The notes under the pieces are model-generated. The model made no database searches. It saw only the letters and a list, made by a program, of their open reading frames with translations, and was not told where the DNA came from. Positions 54,727-63,830 of a stretch of 64,000 nt of DNA are shown here, piece after piece; positions within the stretch are counted from its first letter, which is position 1, and the number at the start of each line of letters is the position of its first letter. The translations under genes were made by a program, and so were the position numbers. Origin of the DNA: Acidimicrobiales bacterium (GTDB lineage: Bacteria > Actinomycetota > Acidimicrobiia > Acidimicrobiales > SZUA-35); the NCBI GenBank assembly GCA_024638815.1, contig JAHEJM010000004.1, forward strand, positions 31,325 to 95,324, in the 5' to 3' direction.

Positions 54727-56031
54727 ATGGCCCGCGGTTTGCGCACCCCGCCGGTGACCCTGATCGTCACCGCCCTTGTCGCCATCGCGCTGGTCGCCGC
54801 CGCCTGCGGATCAACGGTCGACGAGCCCTCGGCCACCCCGGCCACGGACCTCCCCTCCACGGCCACCCCGGCCGCGGCCACCCCGGCTGCTGAGGCCGAA
54901 ACCACCCCCGCGGCGGCCACCCCCTCCACCGTCATCGAGTACTACCCCGACGCCAATGTGCGGGAGCTGTGGCGGCGGATGGCCCGACCCCGGCCGGTGC
55001 CGAACTCGGCCCTGCCACCACGCCATCTCGACCTCGACCGCTTTCCCCGGACCCTGGTCGACCGGACCCTGATCGTGGCCGGCGGCCCTCCCCCCGACGG
55101 GATCCCGCCGGTCGACGACCCGAGCCTGGTCCCGGCCGACACCATCGACTGGGTGGCACCGGAGGAGGCGGTTCTGGCCCTGACCGTCGAGGACGTCACG
55201 CACCTCTATCCCATACAGATCATGGTGTGGCACGAGATCGTGAACGATCGCATCGGCGACACCCCGGTCACTGTCACCTACTGCCCGCTGTGCAACTCGG
55301 CCGTTGCCTACGACCGTCGGGTCGACAATCGGTTGCTCGACTTCGGGAACTCGGGTTCTCTCTATCAGTCGGCCCTGGTCATGTACGACCGCCAGACCGA
55401 GAGCCTGTGGACCCACTTCGACGGGCGGGCCGTGGTGGGCGAACTTCTCGGTGTCGAACTCGAGATCAAGCCGGTGGTGACCGTGTCGTGGGCCGACGCG
55501 CTCGACCGGTGGCCCGACGCCCTGGTGCTGGACCGGCCCGGGTCGGTGCGGCCCTACGGCACCAATCCCTACCCGTCGTACGAGGGCATGGACGAGCCCC
55601 TTCCCGGCTACTTCTCGGGTGACGTGGATGGCCGGTTGCCGCCCCGGGCCCGGGTTGTGGGCCTGCGCCATAACGACGTGGCCGTGGCCGTGGAGCGTTC
55701 GCTCATCGAAGCCGAGGGGTCACTGGTGGTCGACGTGGGCGGGCTGGCGGTGCGGCTCGACCATCGGCCCGGGACGCGGTCACCGCTCGATGGCGCAGAG
55801 GTGGCCGCCGGGGTCGACGTCGGCTCGATCACGGCGGTGGCGGTCGACCCCGACCCCGACTCCGACTCCGACTCCGACACTGATGCCGACTCCGGCTCCG
55901 AACTCGACTCCGGTTCCGCCGATCCGGTACCGGTGCCGATGCTCGACACCTTCTGGTTTGCCTGGGCCGCCTACAACCCCGACACCGCGCTCGTCGACCG
56001 CTCCGAGTCCATTGACAGCTCCACCGGCTGA
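54727..56031 (+). CDS. DUF3179 domain lipoprotein
   Basis: A 434-residue predicted lipoprotein: signal helix residues 10-27 ending VAAAC, then an Ala/Thr/Pro linker to about residue 70, then DUF3179. The domain marks are YPIQIMVWHEIVND near residue 160, the cysteine pair in TYCPLCNSAVAYDR near residue 182, and HFDGRAVVGELLG near residue 232. An acidic Asp/Ser stretch (about residues 376-405) interrupts the C-terminus. DUF3179 has no established function; the CPLC pair suggests a redox or metal role outside the cell. The ATG at 54727 is chosen as it begins the signal peptide. Its 3' end overlaps the convergent kinase gene by 61 bases. Confidence 0.82.
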   Translation: MARGLRTPPVTLIVTALVAIALVAAACGSTVDEPSATPATDLPSTATPAAATPAAEAETTPAAATPSTVIEYYPDANVRELWRRMARPRPVPNSALPPRHLDLDRFPRTLVDRTLIVAGGPPPDGIPPVDDPSLVPADTIDWVAPEEAVLALTVEDVTHLYPIQIMVWHEIVNDRIGDTPVTVTYCPLCNSAVAYDRRVDNRLLDFGNSGSLYQSALVMYDRQTESLWTHFDGRAVVGELLGVELEIKPVVTVSWADALDRWPDALVLDRPGSVRPYGTNPYPSYEGMDEPLPGYFSGDVDGRLPPRARVVGLRHNDVAVAVERSLIEAEGSLVVDVGGLAVRLDHRPGTRSPLDGAEVAAGVDVGSITAVAVDPDPDSDSDSDTDADSGSELDSGSADPVPVPMLDTFWFAWAAYNPDTALVDRSESIDSSTG

Positions 56032-57185
56032 TGGTCGGCGGCCGACGACCGGCCGCCCGGGACCGGGCGCAGCTCCAGGATGGCGGTGGCCCCGTCGACG
56101 GCCAGCGGGTCGAAACGTATCGAGCCGTCCATCTTGGCCATGCAGCGGCGAACGATGGCCAGGCCGAAGCCCAGACCCTCACGGTCGTGGGTGAGCCGCT
56201 CCGTCAACCCGAAAACCTTCTCGTGGGTGCCCTCGGGCAGGCCGATGCCGTTGTCGGCCACGGTCACCACGACCGCCGCGGCGTCGACCCGGGCCGACAC
56301 CGTCACCGACAGCGGGGTCTCGGGCCTGGCGAACTTGATCGAGTTGGTCAGAAGATTGATGAACACCCGGACCAGCATGTCCCGGTTGGCGAGGACCTCG
56401 ATGGTCGAATTCATGTCGACGCGAACGTCGAGATCGACATGCGTGCCGTCGGCCTCGATGTCGTCGACCACCTCGTTGACCAGCTCGAGCAGCGGGACCG
56501 ATGCAAGCTGGACATCCAGGGCCCGTAGACCCGAGTATTCGAGCATGCCCAGCACCATCCGGTCGAGGCGGCCGAGGGCCTGGTCGAGGCGGAAGCCGAG
56601 ATCGGCGGTCGGCTCAGGCAGCGCTCCCAGTCCGGCCACCAGACGGTCGGCCAGCAGGCGGGCGGTGCGGACCGGAGCCCGCAGATCGTGGGCAACCACG
56701 TGGGCGAAGTCGTCCAGTTCGTCGTGGGTTTCCCGCAGTGCGGCCTGGGTGACCCGGAGGCTGTGGCGGGTGATGGCGTGGTTGATGGATCGGGCCAGCG
56801 CGCCGGCCGTTATGACCGGCTTGTACAGGTAGTCCTGTGCCCCATTGGCCAAGGCGTTGGATGCCAGCGCCTCGTCGTTGATCCCGCTCTGGACCACGAC
56901 CGGGCAGGAGGGGTCGGCCGCCACCACGGCCCGGACGACCTCCAGCCCGGCGGCATCGGGCAGTTGCAGATCGATCAGGGCGGCGTCGAACCGGCGGCCG
57001 GAAACCAGGTTGAGACCCTCGGCCAAGGATCGAGCCCAGTGGACACGCCACCTGGTCTTGGTGTCACGTCGGAGATGGTGGAACAGGCGCTCGGCGTCGA
57101 GGTCGTTGTCCTCCACCACCAACAGGGTGATGGCGCCCTCGACCGGTTCGAGACGGGACCCGGGGCTGAGGATATTGACGGTCAC
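55971..57185 (-). CDS. hybrid sensor: receiver domain + histidine kinase
   Basis: A 404-residue cytoplasmic protein. Residues ~18-135 form a receiver (LLVVEDNDLDAERL, phospho-acceptor Asp in AALIDLQLPDAAG near residue 72, lysine in DYLYKPVI near residue 122). A coiled linker leads to the phosphoacceptor H in FAHVVAHDLRAPVRTARLLAD near residue 170 and then the HATPase: LLTNSIKFA (N box, near residue 287), VADNGIGLPEG (G1), GLGFGLAIVRR (G2). No membrane helix. Input is therefore by phosphorelay to its receiver rather than by a sensor domain. It follows the response regulator gene by 76 bases, so the two are a unit. Confidence 0.9.
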   Translation of the reverse strand: MTVNILSPGSRLEPVEGAITLLVVEDNDLDAERLFHHLRRDTKTRWRVHWARSLAEGLNLVSGRRFDAALIDLQLPDAAGLEVVRAVVAADPSCPVVVQSGINDEALASNALANGAQDYLYKPVITAGALARSINHAITRHSLRVTQAALRETHDELDDFAHVVAHDLRAPVRTARLLADRLVAGLGALPEPTADLGFRLDQALGRLDRMVLGMLEYSGLRALDVQLASVPLLELVNEVVDDIEADGTHVDLDVRVDMNSTIEVLANRDMLVRVFINLLTNSIKFARPETPLSVTVSARVDAAAVVVTVADNGIGLPEGTHEKVFGLTERLTHDREGLGFGLAIVRRCMAKMDGSIRFDPLAVDGATAILELRPVPGGRSSAADHQPVELSMDSERSTSAVSGL

Positions 57186-57261
57186 GGCGTGTTCAGGGGC
57201 TCAACGGCTCGATCGACGGAGCTGAACGACGGCCGGTCGGCTCGGGCCGGAACCGCCAACG

Positions 57262-57786
57262 TCAGTGCGACTCGTCGGGCTGGATGGCGTCGATTGCCTT
57301 CGTCACCGGGTATTTACCGGTGGGGTTCAACGCCGGTGCCGGAGCCGCCCTCTCGGGGAAGGTGCGAACCACGTCGACCAGCTGGCTGAACACGCTGGGC
57401 TTGGTTTCGTACCAGCGGGCTCCGCCCTCGAGGCTGCGCTGCACGTCGCTGCGCCGGGTGGACGAGGTGAAGACGACAACCGGGATCTGCCACAGGTCGG
57501 GGTGGGCCTGCAGCTCGTCGAGCACACCGTGGCCGTCGAGCATCGGCATCATCAGATCGAGCACGATCAGGTTGGGCAGCCGATCGGCCCGGTGGAGCTT
57601 CTTCAAGACGTCCATCAGCTCCAGGCCTTCGTTGACAAAGGTGAAGTCGGCCCTCATGCCGGCCTCCTCGGCGGCCAGGACCATGAGCAGCTGCTCGTTC
57701 TCGTCATCGTCGGCCATCACGATCTCGAGATCGGTGGCATCGGTGGTTACCGGTTCGGGCCGATGGTGCGTGGGCCTCAGCTGCAT
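57262..57786 (-). CDS. single-domain response regulator (Rcp1-like)
   Basis: A 174-residue stand-alone receiver with a short N-terminal tail and a ~35-residue C-terminal tail. Acidic pocket MADDDENEQLL near residue 25, phospho-acceptor Asp in LIVLDLMMPMLDGHG near residue 74, Thr in VVFTSSTRRSD near residue 105 and Lys in WYETKPSVFSQL near residue 128. No DNA-binding domain, as in Rcp1-type regulators that pass phosphate onward. GAGGAG at 57797-57802 favours the ATG at 57786 over 57831. It is upstream of the hybrid kinase, the likely partner. Confidence 0.88.
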   Translation of the reverse strand: MQLRPTHHRPEPVTTDATDLEIVMADDDENEQLLMVLAAEEAGMRADFTFVNEGLELMDVLKKLHRADRLPNLIVLDLMMPMLDGHGVLDELQAHPDLWQIPVVVFTSSTRRSDVQRSLEGGARWYETKPSVFSQLVDVVRTFPERAAPAPALNPTGKYPVTKAIDAIQPDESH

Positions 57787-57989
57787 GGTTGTGGTGCTCC
57801 TCATGCGGACCGACATCCTCAGCGTCGTCATCGAGCGTCGATCCTCAGTGGCGTTGGCGACCCATCGGTCACCAACGCCCCTCCATCCATGCGGGGGGCG
57901 GGAATTGATCCCAACGCATCATGCCGCCGCCGGCTCCCGAGCGTTCGGTGGCGGAACCGTGTCGGCGGGAACCGGCGGCGGGCGATCTG

Positions 57990-58175
57990 TCAGCGGGCCC
58001 TATGGGCGATGAAGTACCGGATGGCCCAGAGCGGCGACAGCGGTGGTGCCGCCTGGTCCGGTGTGCACTCGGCTTCCGAGCGGCTCTCACTCTTGATGTC
58101 GTGGTCGTGGTCGGCTTGTTCCTCCTGGGCCCGGTGGGCCGCCAGCACGGCTTCGCCCAATGTTCGAAAGGTCAT
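57990..58175 (-). CDS. small protein of unknown function
   Basis: A 61-residue frame with a strong AGGAGGG ribosome site ending 4 bases before its ATG (58179-58185). Residues 1-20 are a short helix (MTFRTLGEAVLAAHRAQEEQ), followed by a polar acidic stretch and a C-terminus WAIRYFIAHRAR that could dock on a membrane. No family recognised. It lies 200 bases upstream of the response regulator in the same direction and may be part of the same signalling unit. Confidence 0.55.
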   Translation of the reverse strand: MTFRTLGEAVLAAHRAQEEQADHDHDIKSESRSEAECTPDQAAPPLSPLWAIRYFIAHRAR

Positions 58176-58308
58176 GTTCCCTCCTGACCATTTGTGTGCC
58201 GTCACCAACCGGTCGTGGGACCGGTCGGATGGGGCGTGTCCTTCTATTCTGCACCAAATGTCTGGTCGATGGTGGAAAATTTACGAAGTCGGTCCGTCGG
58301 CGGCGAAC

Positions 58309-59340
58309 CTACCGGCGCCGGTAGAGGTGGATGGTGGCCGTCTCGGAAGGGTAGAGCCGGAAGGTCCCGGCGCCGGGCTTCATCGTGATCGGTCGGCCGA
58401 GCGGGGCCCGTCGCAGCTCGGTGTCGCCGGCCACGACCCTGCCGTCGGCTTTCACGGTGATGTCGGGTTCGCTGTCGCCGTCGAAGAGGTGGACGCCGGG
58501 TCCGACCAGCTCGGCGAAGGGGTTCGGTGCGGCGATGGCGGTCACCGTCAGCTCGAACACCGCCGACTTGAACGACGTGAACGGCGGTGACGGCTCGAGT
58601 GCCTCGAGGGTGAGCTCGTCGAAGATGACCTCCCGGTGGCCGGGGAAGGACTTGGGGGTTTGGTGGGTGGCGTCGCCGTCGGGCGTGGGCATGAGGGTGG
58701 AGTTGTTGAGTCCGGTCGGTGTGGGGATGCGGGCCCGGCGTTCGGCCTTCTCGGCCTTTTGTCGCTCGTCCTCGGCCACCCGTACCGGGTAGCCGGGGTT
58801 GTGGATGTCACGGGTGCCGATGAGGGCCTCGGCGATGGGGCCGGGGTCGTCGACATCGAGCAGCCACAACCGGCGCCGCAGCCCCGGCCGTTCCTGGACC
58901 ACGGCGATGGCCTTCTTGGTGTGAACACTCCAGCACGAGCAGCTCATCTTGATCTTCTCACCCCGAAAGAAGCCGAACCAGATACCGAGGTCTGCCCGGT
59001 AATCGTTGATGGCCTCGACGCGACCGATCTCGTGCACGGGTAGGTGGCGGGGGATCCGGATGCGGAGGCGGTGGTCGGTGGGGAACAGCCGCCATCCTCG
59101 ATGGCGAGTGGTCAGGCCGGAGTCGTCGACCACAATCTCAGCCCCGACGTGGGCCACAACGTAGCTGAGAAAGAACATCCAGAGGCCCAGACCAAGCAGT
59201 ATGAGCCAGCCACCGGACCGAACGGGGGGATTGTGTTGCTCGTCGACGAACGCGTAGAGAGCGAGGACAAACCAGAAGGCGATGAACAGCCTGATGAAGT
59301 AGTCGTAGAGTTGCATGAACCTCGACAGCTGGAAGACCAT
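58309..59340 (-). CDS. membrane protein of unknown function
   Basis: A 343-residue protein with two N-terminal membrane helices (about residues 13-31 and 44-66, both rich in Phe, Leu and Trp), then a soluble cytoplasmic part. Residues ~70-175 form a beta-rich domain with two cysteines (MSCSCWSVHTKKA), followed by a charged linker and a second beta-rich region ending YPSETATIHLYRRR. I recognise no family. It starts 10 bases after the stop of the WXG-like gene upstream on the - strand, so the two are probably one operon. Confidence 0.65.
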   Translation of the reverse strand: MVFQLSRFMQLYDYFIRLFIAFWFVLALYAFVDEQHNPPVRSGGWLILLGLGLWMFFLSYVVAHVGAEIVVDDSGLTTRHRGWRLFPTDHRLRIRIPRHLPVHEIGRVEAINDYRADLGIWFGFFRGEKIKMSCSCWSVHTKKAIAVVQERPGLRRRLWLLDVDDPGPIAEALIGTRDIHNPGYPVRVAEDERQKAEKAERRARIPTPTGLNNSTLMPTPDGDATHQTPKSFPGHREVIFDELTLEALEPSPPFTSFKSAVFELTVTAIAAPNPFAELVGPGVHLFDGDSEPDITVKADGRVVAGDTELRRAPLGRPITMKPGAGTFRLYPSETATIHLYRRR

Positions 59341-59350
59341 GATCGGTGCC

Positions 59351-60364
59351 CTACCAGTCGAACCGGAGGAGCCCGGTGACGGCCTCGTCGATGGTGTCGG
59401 CCACCGCCGAGGCTGCGTTGGCGACGGCGGTGCGGGTGGCTGTCATCATCCGGTCGTGCGTGTCCAGGAGGTACTGTGCGCCGTCGACGATGTGGTCACG
59501 GTATTCATAGACCAGGGTCCCGGCCACGACAACGGCGCCGGCGACGGCCAGTGGCGCAAATGGAGTCAGCATCGCCGCGCCACCGAGGGTTCTCAGTCCG
59601 TAGACCGCGCTGGTCTCCGTGTCGCCTGCCTTGTAGCTCCGGTAGGCGGTCCAACCGTCGAGCCCGATGCTGAGTCCGCCGAGTGTGTAGCCCCCGAATT
59701 TGGCCGCTGTTCGCAACGCCGGGCTGGATCCGACCCTTGCCACGGGTCGCAGCTGAGCGATCTTGGGGTAGCGGTTGTTGAGGTGGCCGATGGCGGTCGG
59801 GGCCTCGCCGATCGCCTGTTTCAGGCCGGCGGTCTGGTCGGCGATCTTCATACCCCGGTAGCCGGCGGTCAGGTATTCGGCCCGCCACGCGTGGTAGGCC
59901 CCGGGGACGGCCCGCTCGGTTGGTCCGGCCAGCATGCCGGCTCGAGACCAGTTCCCGGTCCACCGGCCGGTGAGCACGGCCAGGTCCACGACCGGTTTGG
60001 CCTTGAACAGGGTGTTGACGGCGTCGAGCCCGGAGTAGACGGTGAGGGCGGTGGGGATGGGACCATTGGTCCGGGGCAGGCAGCGGTCGGCGGCTTCGGC
60101 GTCGATGGCGCAGGTGGTGAGGAACTCGGCGTCGGTTTCGAGGTGTTCGGCCGTGGACCACAGCCGGTTTCGAGCCAGGGCCGTGTCGATGGTGAAGCCG
60201 GCGGTGTCGAGTTCCGGATCGGCCCGGTTCAGGGCAGTGCCATGGAACCGGTTGTCGAGGCGGCGCAGGGCGGCACGCATGTCGTCGACGGTGGCGGCGA
60301 GCTGTTGGTTGGTGGTTCGCAGGTCGTCGGGCCGAACGACGATGGTGGCCGAAGCAGTGCTCAT
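59351..60364 (-). CDS. WXG100/ESX-like protein of unknown function
   Basis: A 337-residue protein. Residues 1-115 are helical and resemble the N-terminal helical hairpin of WXG100/LXG-type secreted proteins (PDDLRTTNQQLAATVDDMRAALRRLD). A central helical region follows, then a Gly/Ala-rich segment with two possible membrane helices (about residues 225-245 and 258-285). The C-terminus is short with no toxin motif. It may be a type VII-type secreted or membrane protein, but no esx secretion gene is in the window. Operon with the membrane protein downstream. Confidence 0.55.
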   Translation of the reverse strand: MSTASATIVVRPDDLRTTNQQLAATVDDMRAALRRLDNRFHGTALNRADPELDTAGFTIDTALARNRLWSTAEHLETDAEFLTTCAIDAEAADRCLPRTNGPIPTALTVYSGLDAVNTLFKAKPVVDLAVLTGRWTGNWSRAGMLAGPTERAVPGAYHAWRAEYLTAGYRGMKIADQTAGLKQAIGEAPTAIGHLNNRYPKIAQLRPVARVGSSPALRTAAKFGGYTLGGLSIGLDGWTAYRSYKAGDTETSAVYGLRTLGGAAMLTPFAPLAVAGAVVVAGTLVYEYRDHIVDGAQYLLDTHDRMMTATRTAVANAASAVADTIDEAVTGLLRFDW

Positions 60365-60514
60365 ACCCGGTTCAACGCCGCAGCGACCGGTCTGTGACGG
60401 CCGGCCTCAACCGGTCACGACAGGCTTACTCGGAACCGTGGTTGGCGACAGTATTGGGGAGGAGTTGGTGATGTGGATGCCGATCGGCGTCTGCGGTCGC
60501 CGAAGCGTACGTCC

Positions 60515-61015
60515 TCACATTCGCTTCTCGGCGATGAGAGCGGAGACGGCTCGATCCGGGCTGGTATGGGTTCCGTAGAGCGGGCTGCACGGCGTGCGGC
60601 TCAACTGGACCGAGAGTTCGACCAAGTCGGGCTGCGGTGTCTGGTGATACCAGCGGTAGTGATCGGCGAGGAAGACGAATTCGTTCATCACCCCCAGCAC
60701 CGATCGATTCGCCGTCTTGGCCCAGCGGTGTTCGACCATGGCGGCCCGCTCGTCGTCGATGAACGCCCCGGGTGCGCCGAGCCGCTGGAGGACGGAGGCG
60801 AGCTGATCGGGAAACCGCTCGAGCATAGTGGCCGCACGGGCGAGCGGCATGAAGACCGGGAGCAGCGTGGTTTCGGCCACGAGCACCGCCGTCTGGGGCC
60901 GCCACGGCACGGTGTTGGCGTACCAGTTGCCGAGCGCGGTCGTGGGCTCGACCCGTTCGGACGGTTGCTGCTTGACCCGTTTGAGCAGTTTGACGGTGGC
61001 GTGGACGGTGTACAC
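60515..61015 (-). CDS. DUF6933 domain protein
   Basis: A 166-residue soluble protein whose pattern fits DUF6933: VHATVKLLKRV near residue 5, LGNWYANTVPWRPQTAVLVAE with ETTLLPVFMPLARAATMLERF following, and TANRSVLGVMNEFVFLAD near residue 100. The family is common beside mobile or toxin-antitoxin regions and has no assigned function. The start is GTG. The last 30 residues are outside the core family pattern. Confidence 0.7.
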   Translation of the reverse strand: MYTVHATVKLLKRVKQQPSERVEPTTALGNWYANTVPWRPQTAVLVAETTLLPVFMPLARAATMLERFPDQLASVLQRLGAPGAFIDDERAAMVEHRWAKTANRSVLGVMNEFVFLADHYRWYHQTPQPDLVELSVQLSRTPCSPLYGTHTSPDRAVSALIAEKRM

Positions 61016-61063
61016 AGCGGGGCTCGACAGTCATCTGGTCGCCGGTGACGGGGCTCGACCGGC

Positions 61064-61267
61064 TCAGGGGTAGACGTTACCGGCTTCGACCAGGCGCCAA
61101 TGCCCGTCGAGTCGGACCATCTCCACGGTGACCATCCAACCGGATTCGGCCAGTTGGCTGGTCTTGGGCGAGACGGCAAGCGGCTCATCCACCCCGGCGA
61201 ACCAGATCCGGCCCGGCTCGATCCGCTCGATCTGAAGATAGTCGTCCAACCAGTCGTCATCGGTCAC
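61064..61267 (-). CDS. possible small hypothetical protein
   Basis: A 67-residue frame beginning with GTG just where the VapC remnant ends. It starts DDDWLDDYLQIERIEPGRIWF and ends EAGNVYP, with alternating hydrophobic strands that could form a small beta domain. I recognise no family. The frame stays open for a further 96 codons upstream, but that part looks like antisense or decayed sequence. Possibly the remains of a longer gene. Confidence 0.35.
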   Translation of the reverse strand: MTDDDWLDDYLQIERIEPGRIWFAGVDEPLAVSPKTSQLAESGWMVTVEMVRLDGHWRLVEAGNVYP

Positions 61268-61418
61268 CGAGTCGGGGCTTACCGATTGCGTGTTTGATGG
61301 CGACCCCCCAGACGGAGACCGCGCTGACGAACACGTCGTTTGACGGGTCGGCGATGAGGTCAACGGCTTGGTCGTCGAGTTCGGCGCCTTCGAACCACCA
61401 AAGCCACGAGTGGTCAGC
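61257..61418 (-). pseudogene. VapC-type PIN domain toxin remnant
   Basis: About 52 residues in one frame match the N-terminal third of VapC toxins: DHSWLWWFEGAELDDQAVDL in place of the usual LLDTHxxLWW start, then IADPSNDVFVSAVSVWGVAI with KHAIGKPRL (S-x-W-E-I-A-I-K pattern, but the catalytic Glu is replaced by Gly). The frame stops after GKPRLGDR, well before the other acidic residues. No antitoxin is next to it. A dead type II toxin gene is the simplest reading. Confidence 0.6.
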
Positions 61419-62106
61419 TCGTGCTCGAGGGCCGAAACGAGGGCTCCGGTAGCGAAAGGGGCTTGTCCTCCGACGTGAGCCGCTCGATCTTCTCCGTTCG
61501 ACGAGGCCGGGCCGAGGCGTGAGCCCACGGCGGCTTGTCGAGGTCGATGCCGCATGCCTTGAGGAACTCGACCTCATGGTTTGTCAGAGATCCGGTGAAG
61601 GGGTTGCCGAAGATGGCCAACTCGGCCTTGAGCTGGGACCGCAGCAGGGACAATTGCCGCATCGAGAGCAATGCACGCAACATCTCGGAATCCTCGCGAG
61701 GATCATGCTGGAAGTCGGTGCACAGCGCCTGCCATGCCGAGGGCGGGTCGATCTTGCCCACATCACAGGTCAGGTTGCGCTTGGCCTTGAGGTAGGCATC
61801 CCGGGTCGGTCCCTCGAGCAACATCCCGTTGCCCTTCTGGTAGTACCAGCTGGTGAGGTCCTCATAGAGCCGATCCCGTTCCTCCACCGTGAGCACCCCG
61901 CGTTCTCCGGCCTGGGCCAGACGAGTGGGAGCCGCCAATCCGCTTATCTCGAACAACCGGCCGAATGCCTCAAGCCGGGCCGAGGCCAAGTCCAGGCGAA
62001 GTCGAGTCCGATAGTTATGGCTGAAGTACGCCGTCACACCGGCCAGCGCGAACGTGCCGACGGCAATGGCGAAGCTGCCGATGACGTCGAAGGTGTTGGA
62101 GTCCAT
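61414..62106 (-). CDS. membrane-anchored protein of unknown function
   Basis: A 230-residue protein with one N-terminal membrane helix (TFDVIGSFAIAVGTFALAGV, about residues 5-28) followed by a cytoplasmic helical domain. LRLDLASARLEAFGRLFEI near residue 38 looks coiled-coil-like; DRLYEDLTSWYYQKGNGML and SMRQLSLLRSQLKAELAIFG are further amphipathic helices. AGGGGG precedes the ATG at suitable spacing. I recognise no family by name, though small proteins of this build are often hypothetical neighbours of defence or phage-like islands. It follows the pentapeptide-repeat gene by 128 bases. Confidence 0.65.
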   Translation of the reverse strand: MDSNTFDVIGSFAIAVGTFALAGVTAYFSHNYRTRLRLDLASARLEAFGRLFEISGLAAPTRLAQAGERGVLTVEERDRLYEDLTSWYYQKGNGMLLEGPTRDAYLKAKRNLTCDVGKIDPPSAWQALCTDFQHDPREDSEMLRALLSMRQLSLLRSQLKAELAIFGNPFTGSLTNHEVEFLKACGIDLDKPPWAHASARPRRTEKIERLTSEDKPLSLPEPSFRPSSTS

Positions 62107-62234
62107 GGTGTACCCCCTATGGCAACATAATGATGAAGGAGATTGGCTCGACGCGCCGTCCGTTCCGGTTGGTGGCGCATCGTCGGAACTGATCGGGTTG
62201 GGTTCTACTTCGGCACCGGATTGCTCCATGGCCG

Positions 62235-63749
62235 TCAGTCGGTCATAGTCCGAGAGTGGCCGCGCCCGGCCTCGTTGATGATCACAACGGTCACCTGATC
62301 GCCGGTGCCCGTCGCCTCGAACGATGTCGACACGGACGGGTTGTCGGCCAGCGATTGCTTGATGGCAATCATCAGGGCCGCCCGATCCTGGGCCGGCCAT
62401 TGGCGGAACTCGTCGTGGTCGCCAAGCTGCAGCATCACCTGCTGGTCGATACCGGGTCCAAAGACCGGGGTGGCGTCGTCGTCCGGGTCGGACGCGACCA
62501 CCGTCTCGATGATCGGGTCGACGATGTCCACCAGGCCGTCGATATTGTCGGACAACACCGAGGTCGCGGTGCCGGTGGCCGAGTCCGTCAGGTCGGCAAT
62601 GGCCGACAGCGCCTGATCGGTAGCGAGATTGTCGATGATCTGTCCCAGTAGGATCCGACCAGCCTCGTTGGTGGTCGGTTGACCGGTCACGGGCTGGGGG
62701 GCGGTGAGCCAGAACCCTCCGAGGTCGACGGTCAGATTGCCGATGACCGGGTTGCCGTTCGAATCCAGTACCACGCACTCGGCATCCTCCGTGCCGACAA
62801 CCACGCACTCCGCGGAGGCTGCCTGGTCCGACATACTGTCGGTGTCAGGCTCCACCTCCGATTCGTCCGAGGGCTGCAGACCTACCGGCGGTTCGCTGTC
62901 GTCTCCGGGTTGGAGCCAGACGTCGGCGACCAGGCCGGCCATCGCCGCGGCCAGGGCCGATGCGGCCAGCACGGCGGTCATGGCCGACATCATCCGAGTC
63001 GACCGGGGCCAGGCCGGCGATCGCCATCCCATCCGCTGACCGAGAAGGTAGAAGAGGCCGGCCGTTGCGGCGACCACGGCGGACACCACGTAGATGACTT
63101 GGCCCCGATCGGTGAGATTCCCGAATCGCAGACCGAGTAACGCCAGAGCAAGGGTGGCGGCGATGACCAGTGGGACCCACGGTCCGAGGTCGAACCAGCG
63201 GGGATACAACCCGGTGGTATGGGTCGCATCGTCGAAACGTCGGCCACCGTGAAACTGCGCCGAACGGAAGTCCCCGATGTCAAAGGTGGCGCCTTCGAAA
63301 CCGGCGTCCTGGCCGAAGTCGCAGTCGGTGAAGTCGGCGACGTCGGAGAACACTGCGTTGCGGAAGTGGGCTACGTCCTCGAATTGACTGCCGGAGAAGT
63401 CGACGCCACGGTTGAAGCGGGCGCCGTCGAAGCTGACCGCACCGGTGAAGATCTTGCCCTGTAGCCGAACCGGGGACTGGAAGACCGAGTTTGATCCGTC
63501 GAGCGCCGACAGCTTGATCCCTTCCCGGCACTGCTGCTGGAGCCAGTCCATGAAGATCGACAGGTCATTGTCGGCCGACGCCGGAAGATCGGCCAGGTCA
63601 AGGACCGCCGCTCTTGCCAGCCACTCGTTGAATGTGTCCGGCCAGGAGTCTGGAGAGCTCAGATCGGGGCGGACACGTCCGGAGGAGACTGTCTCGTCGA
63701 TCGCCCCCGACTCGTCCAACCTTATGGTGATCGGCGGTTGATCCGACAT
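62235..63749 (-). CDS. pentapeptide-repeat membrane protein
   Basis: A 504-residue protein. Residues ~85-170 contain pentapeptide repeats of the A(D/N)Lxx type, here with F and V at centre positions (AVSFDGARFNRGVDFSGSQF, then VAHFRNAVFSDVADFTDCDF), forming a right-handed quadrilateral beta helix. Three membrane helices follow (about residues 192-210, 219-237, 255-280). The C-terminal ~220 residues are outside or soluble and acidic, with a cysteine pair in ECVVVGTEDAECVV near residue 315. The N-terminal repeats would be cytoplasmic. Function unknown; no effector domain recognised. Confidence 0.75.
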   Translation of the reverse strand: MSDQPPITIRLDESGAIDETVSSGRVRPDLSSPDSWPDTFNEWLARAAVLDLADLPASADNDLSIFMDWLQQQCREGIKLSALDGSNSVFQSPVRLQGKIFTGAVSFDGARFNRGVDFSGSQFEDVAHFRNAVFSDVADFTDCDFGQDAGFEGATFDIGDFRSAQFHGGRRFDDATHTTGLYPRWFDLGPWVPLVIAATLALALLGLRFGNLTDRGQVIYVVSAVVAATAGLFYLLGQRMGWRSPAWPRSTRMMSAMTAVLAASALAAAMAGLVADVWLQPGDDSEPPVGLQPSDESEVEPDTDSMSDQAASAECVVVGTEDAECVVLDSNGNPVIGNLTVDLGGFWLTAPQPVTGQPTTNEAGRILLGQIIDNLATDQALSAIADLTDSATGTATSVLSDNIDGLVDIVDPIIETVVASDPDDDATPVFGPGIDQQVMLQLGDHDEFRQWPAQDRAALMIAIKQSLADNPSVSTSFEATGTGDQVTVVIINEAGRGHSRTMTD

Positions 63750-63830
63750 GGCAGGTACTCCTTCCCCGGTAGGTCAAGACTGCCACATGGCTGACGATAC
63801 GTGCTGCCTGATGGAGATCAGTGGCGGCCT

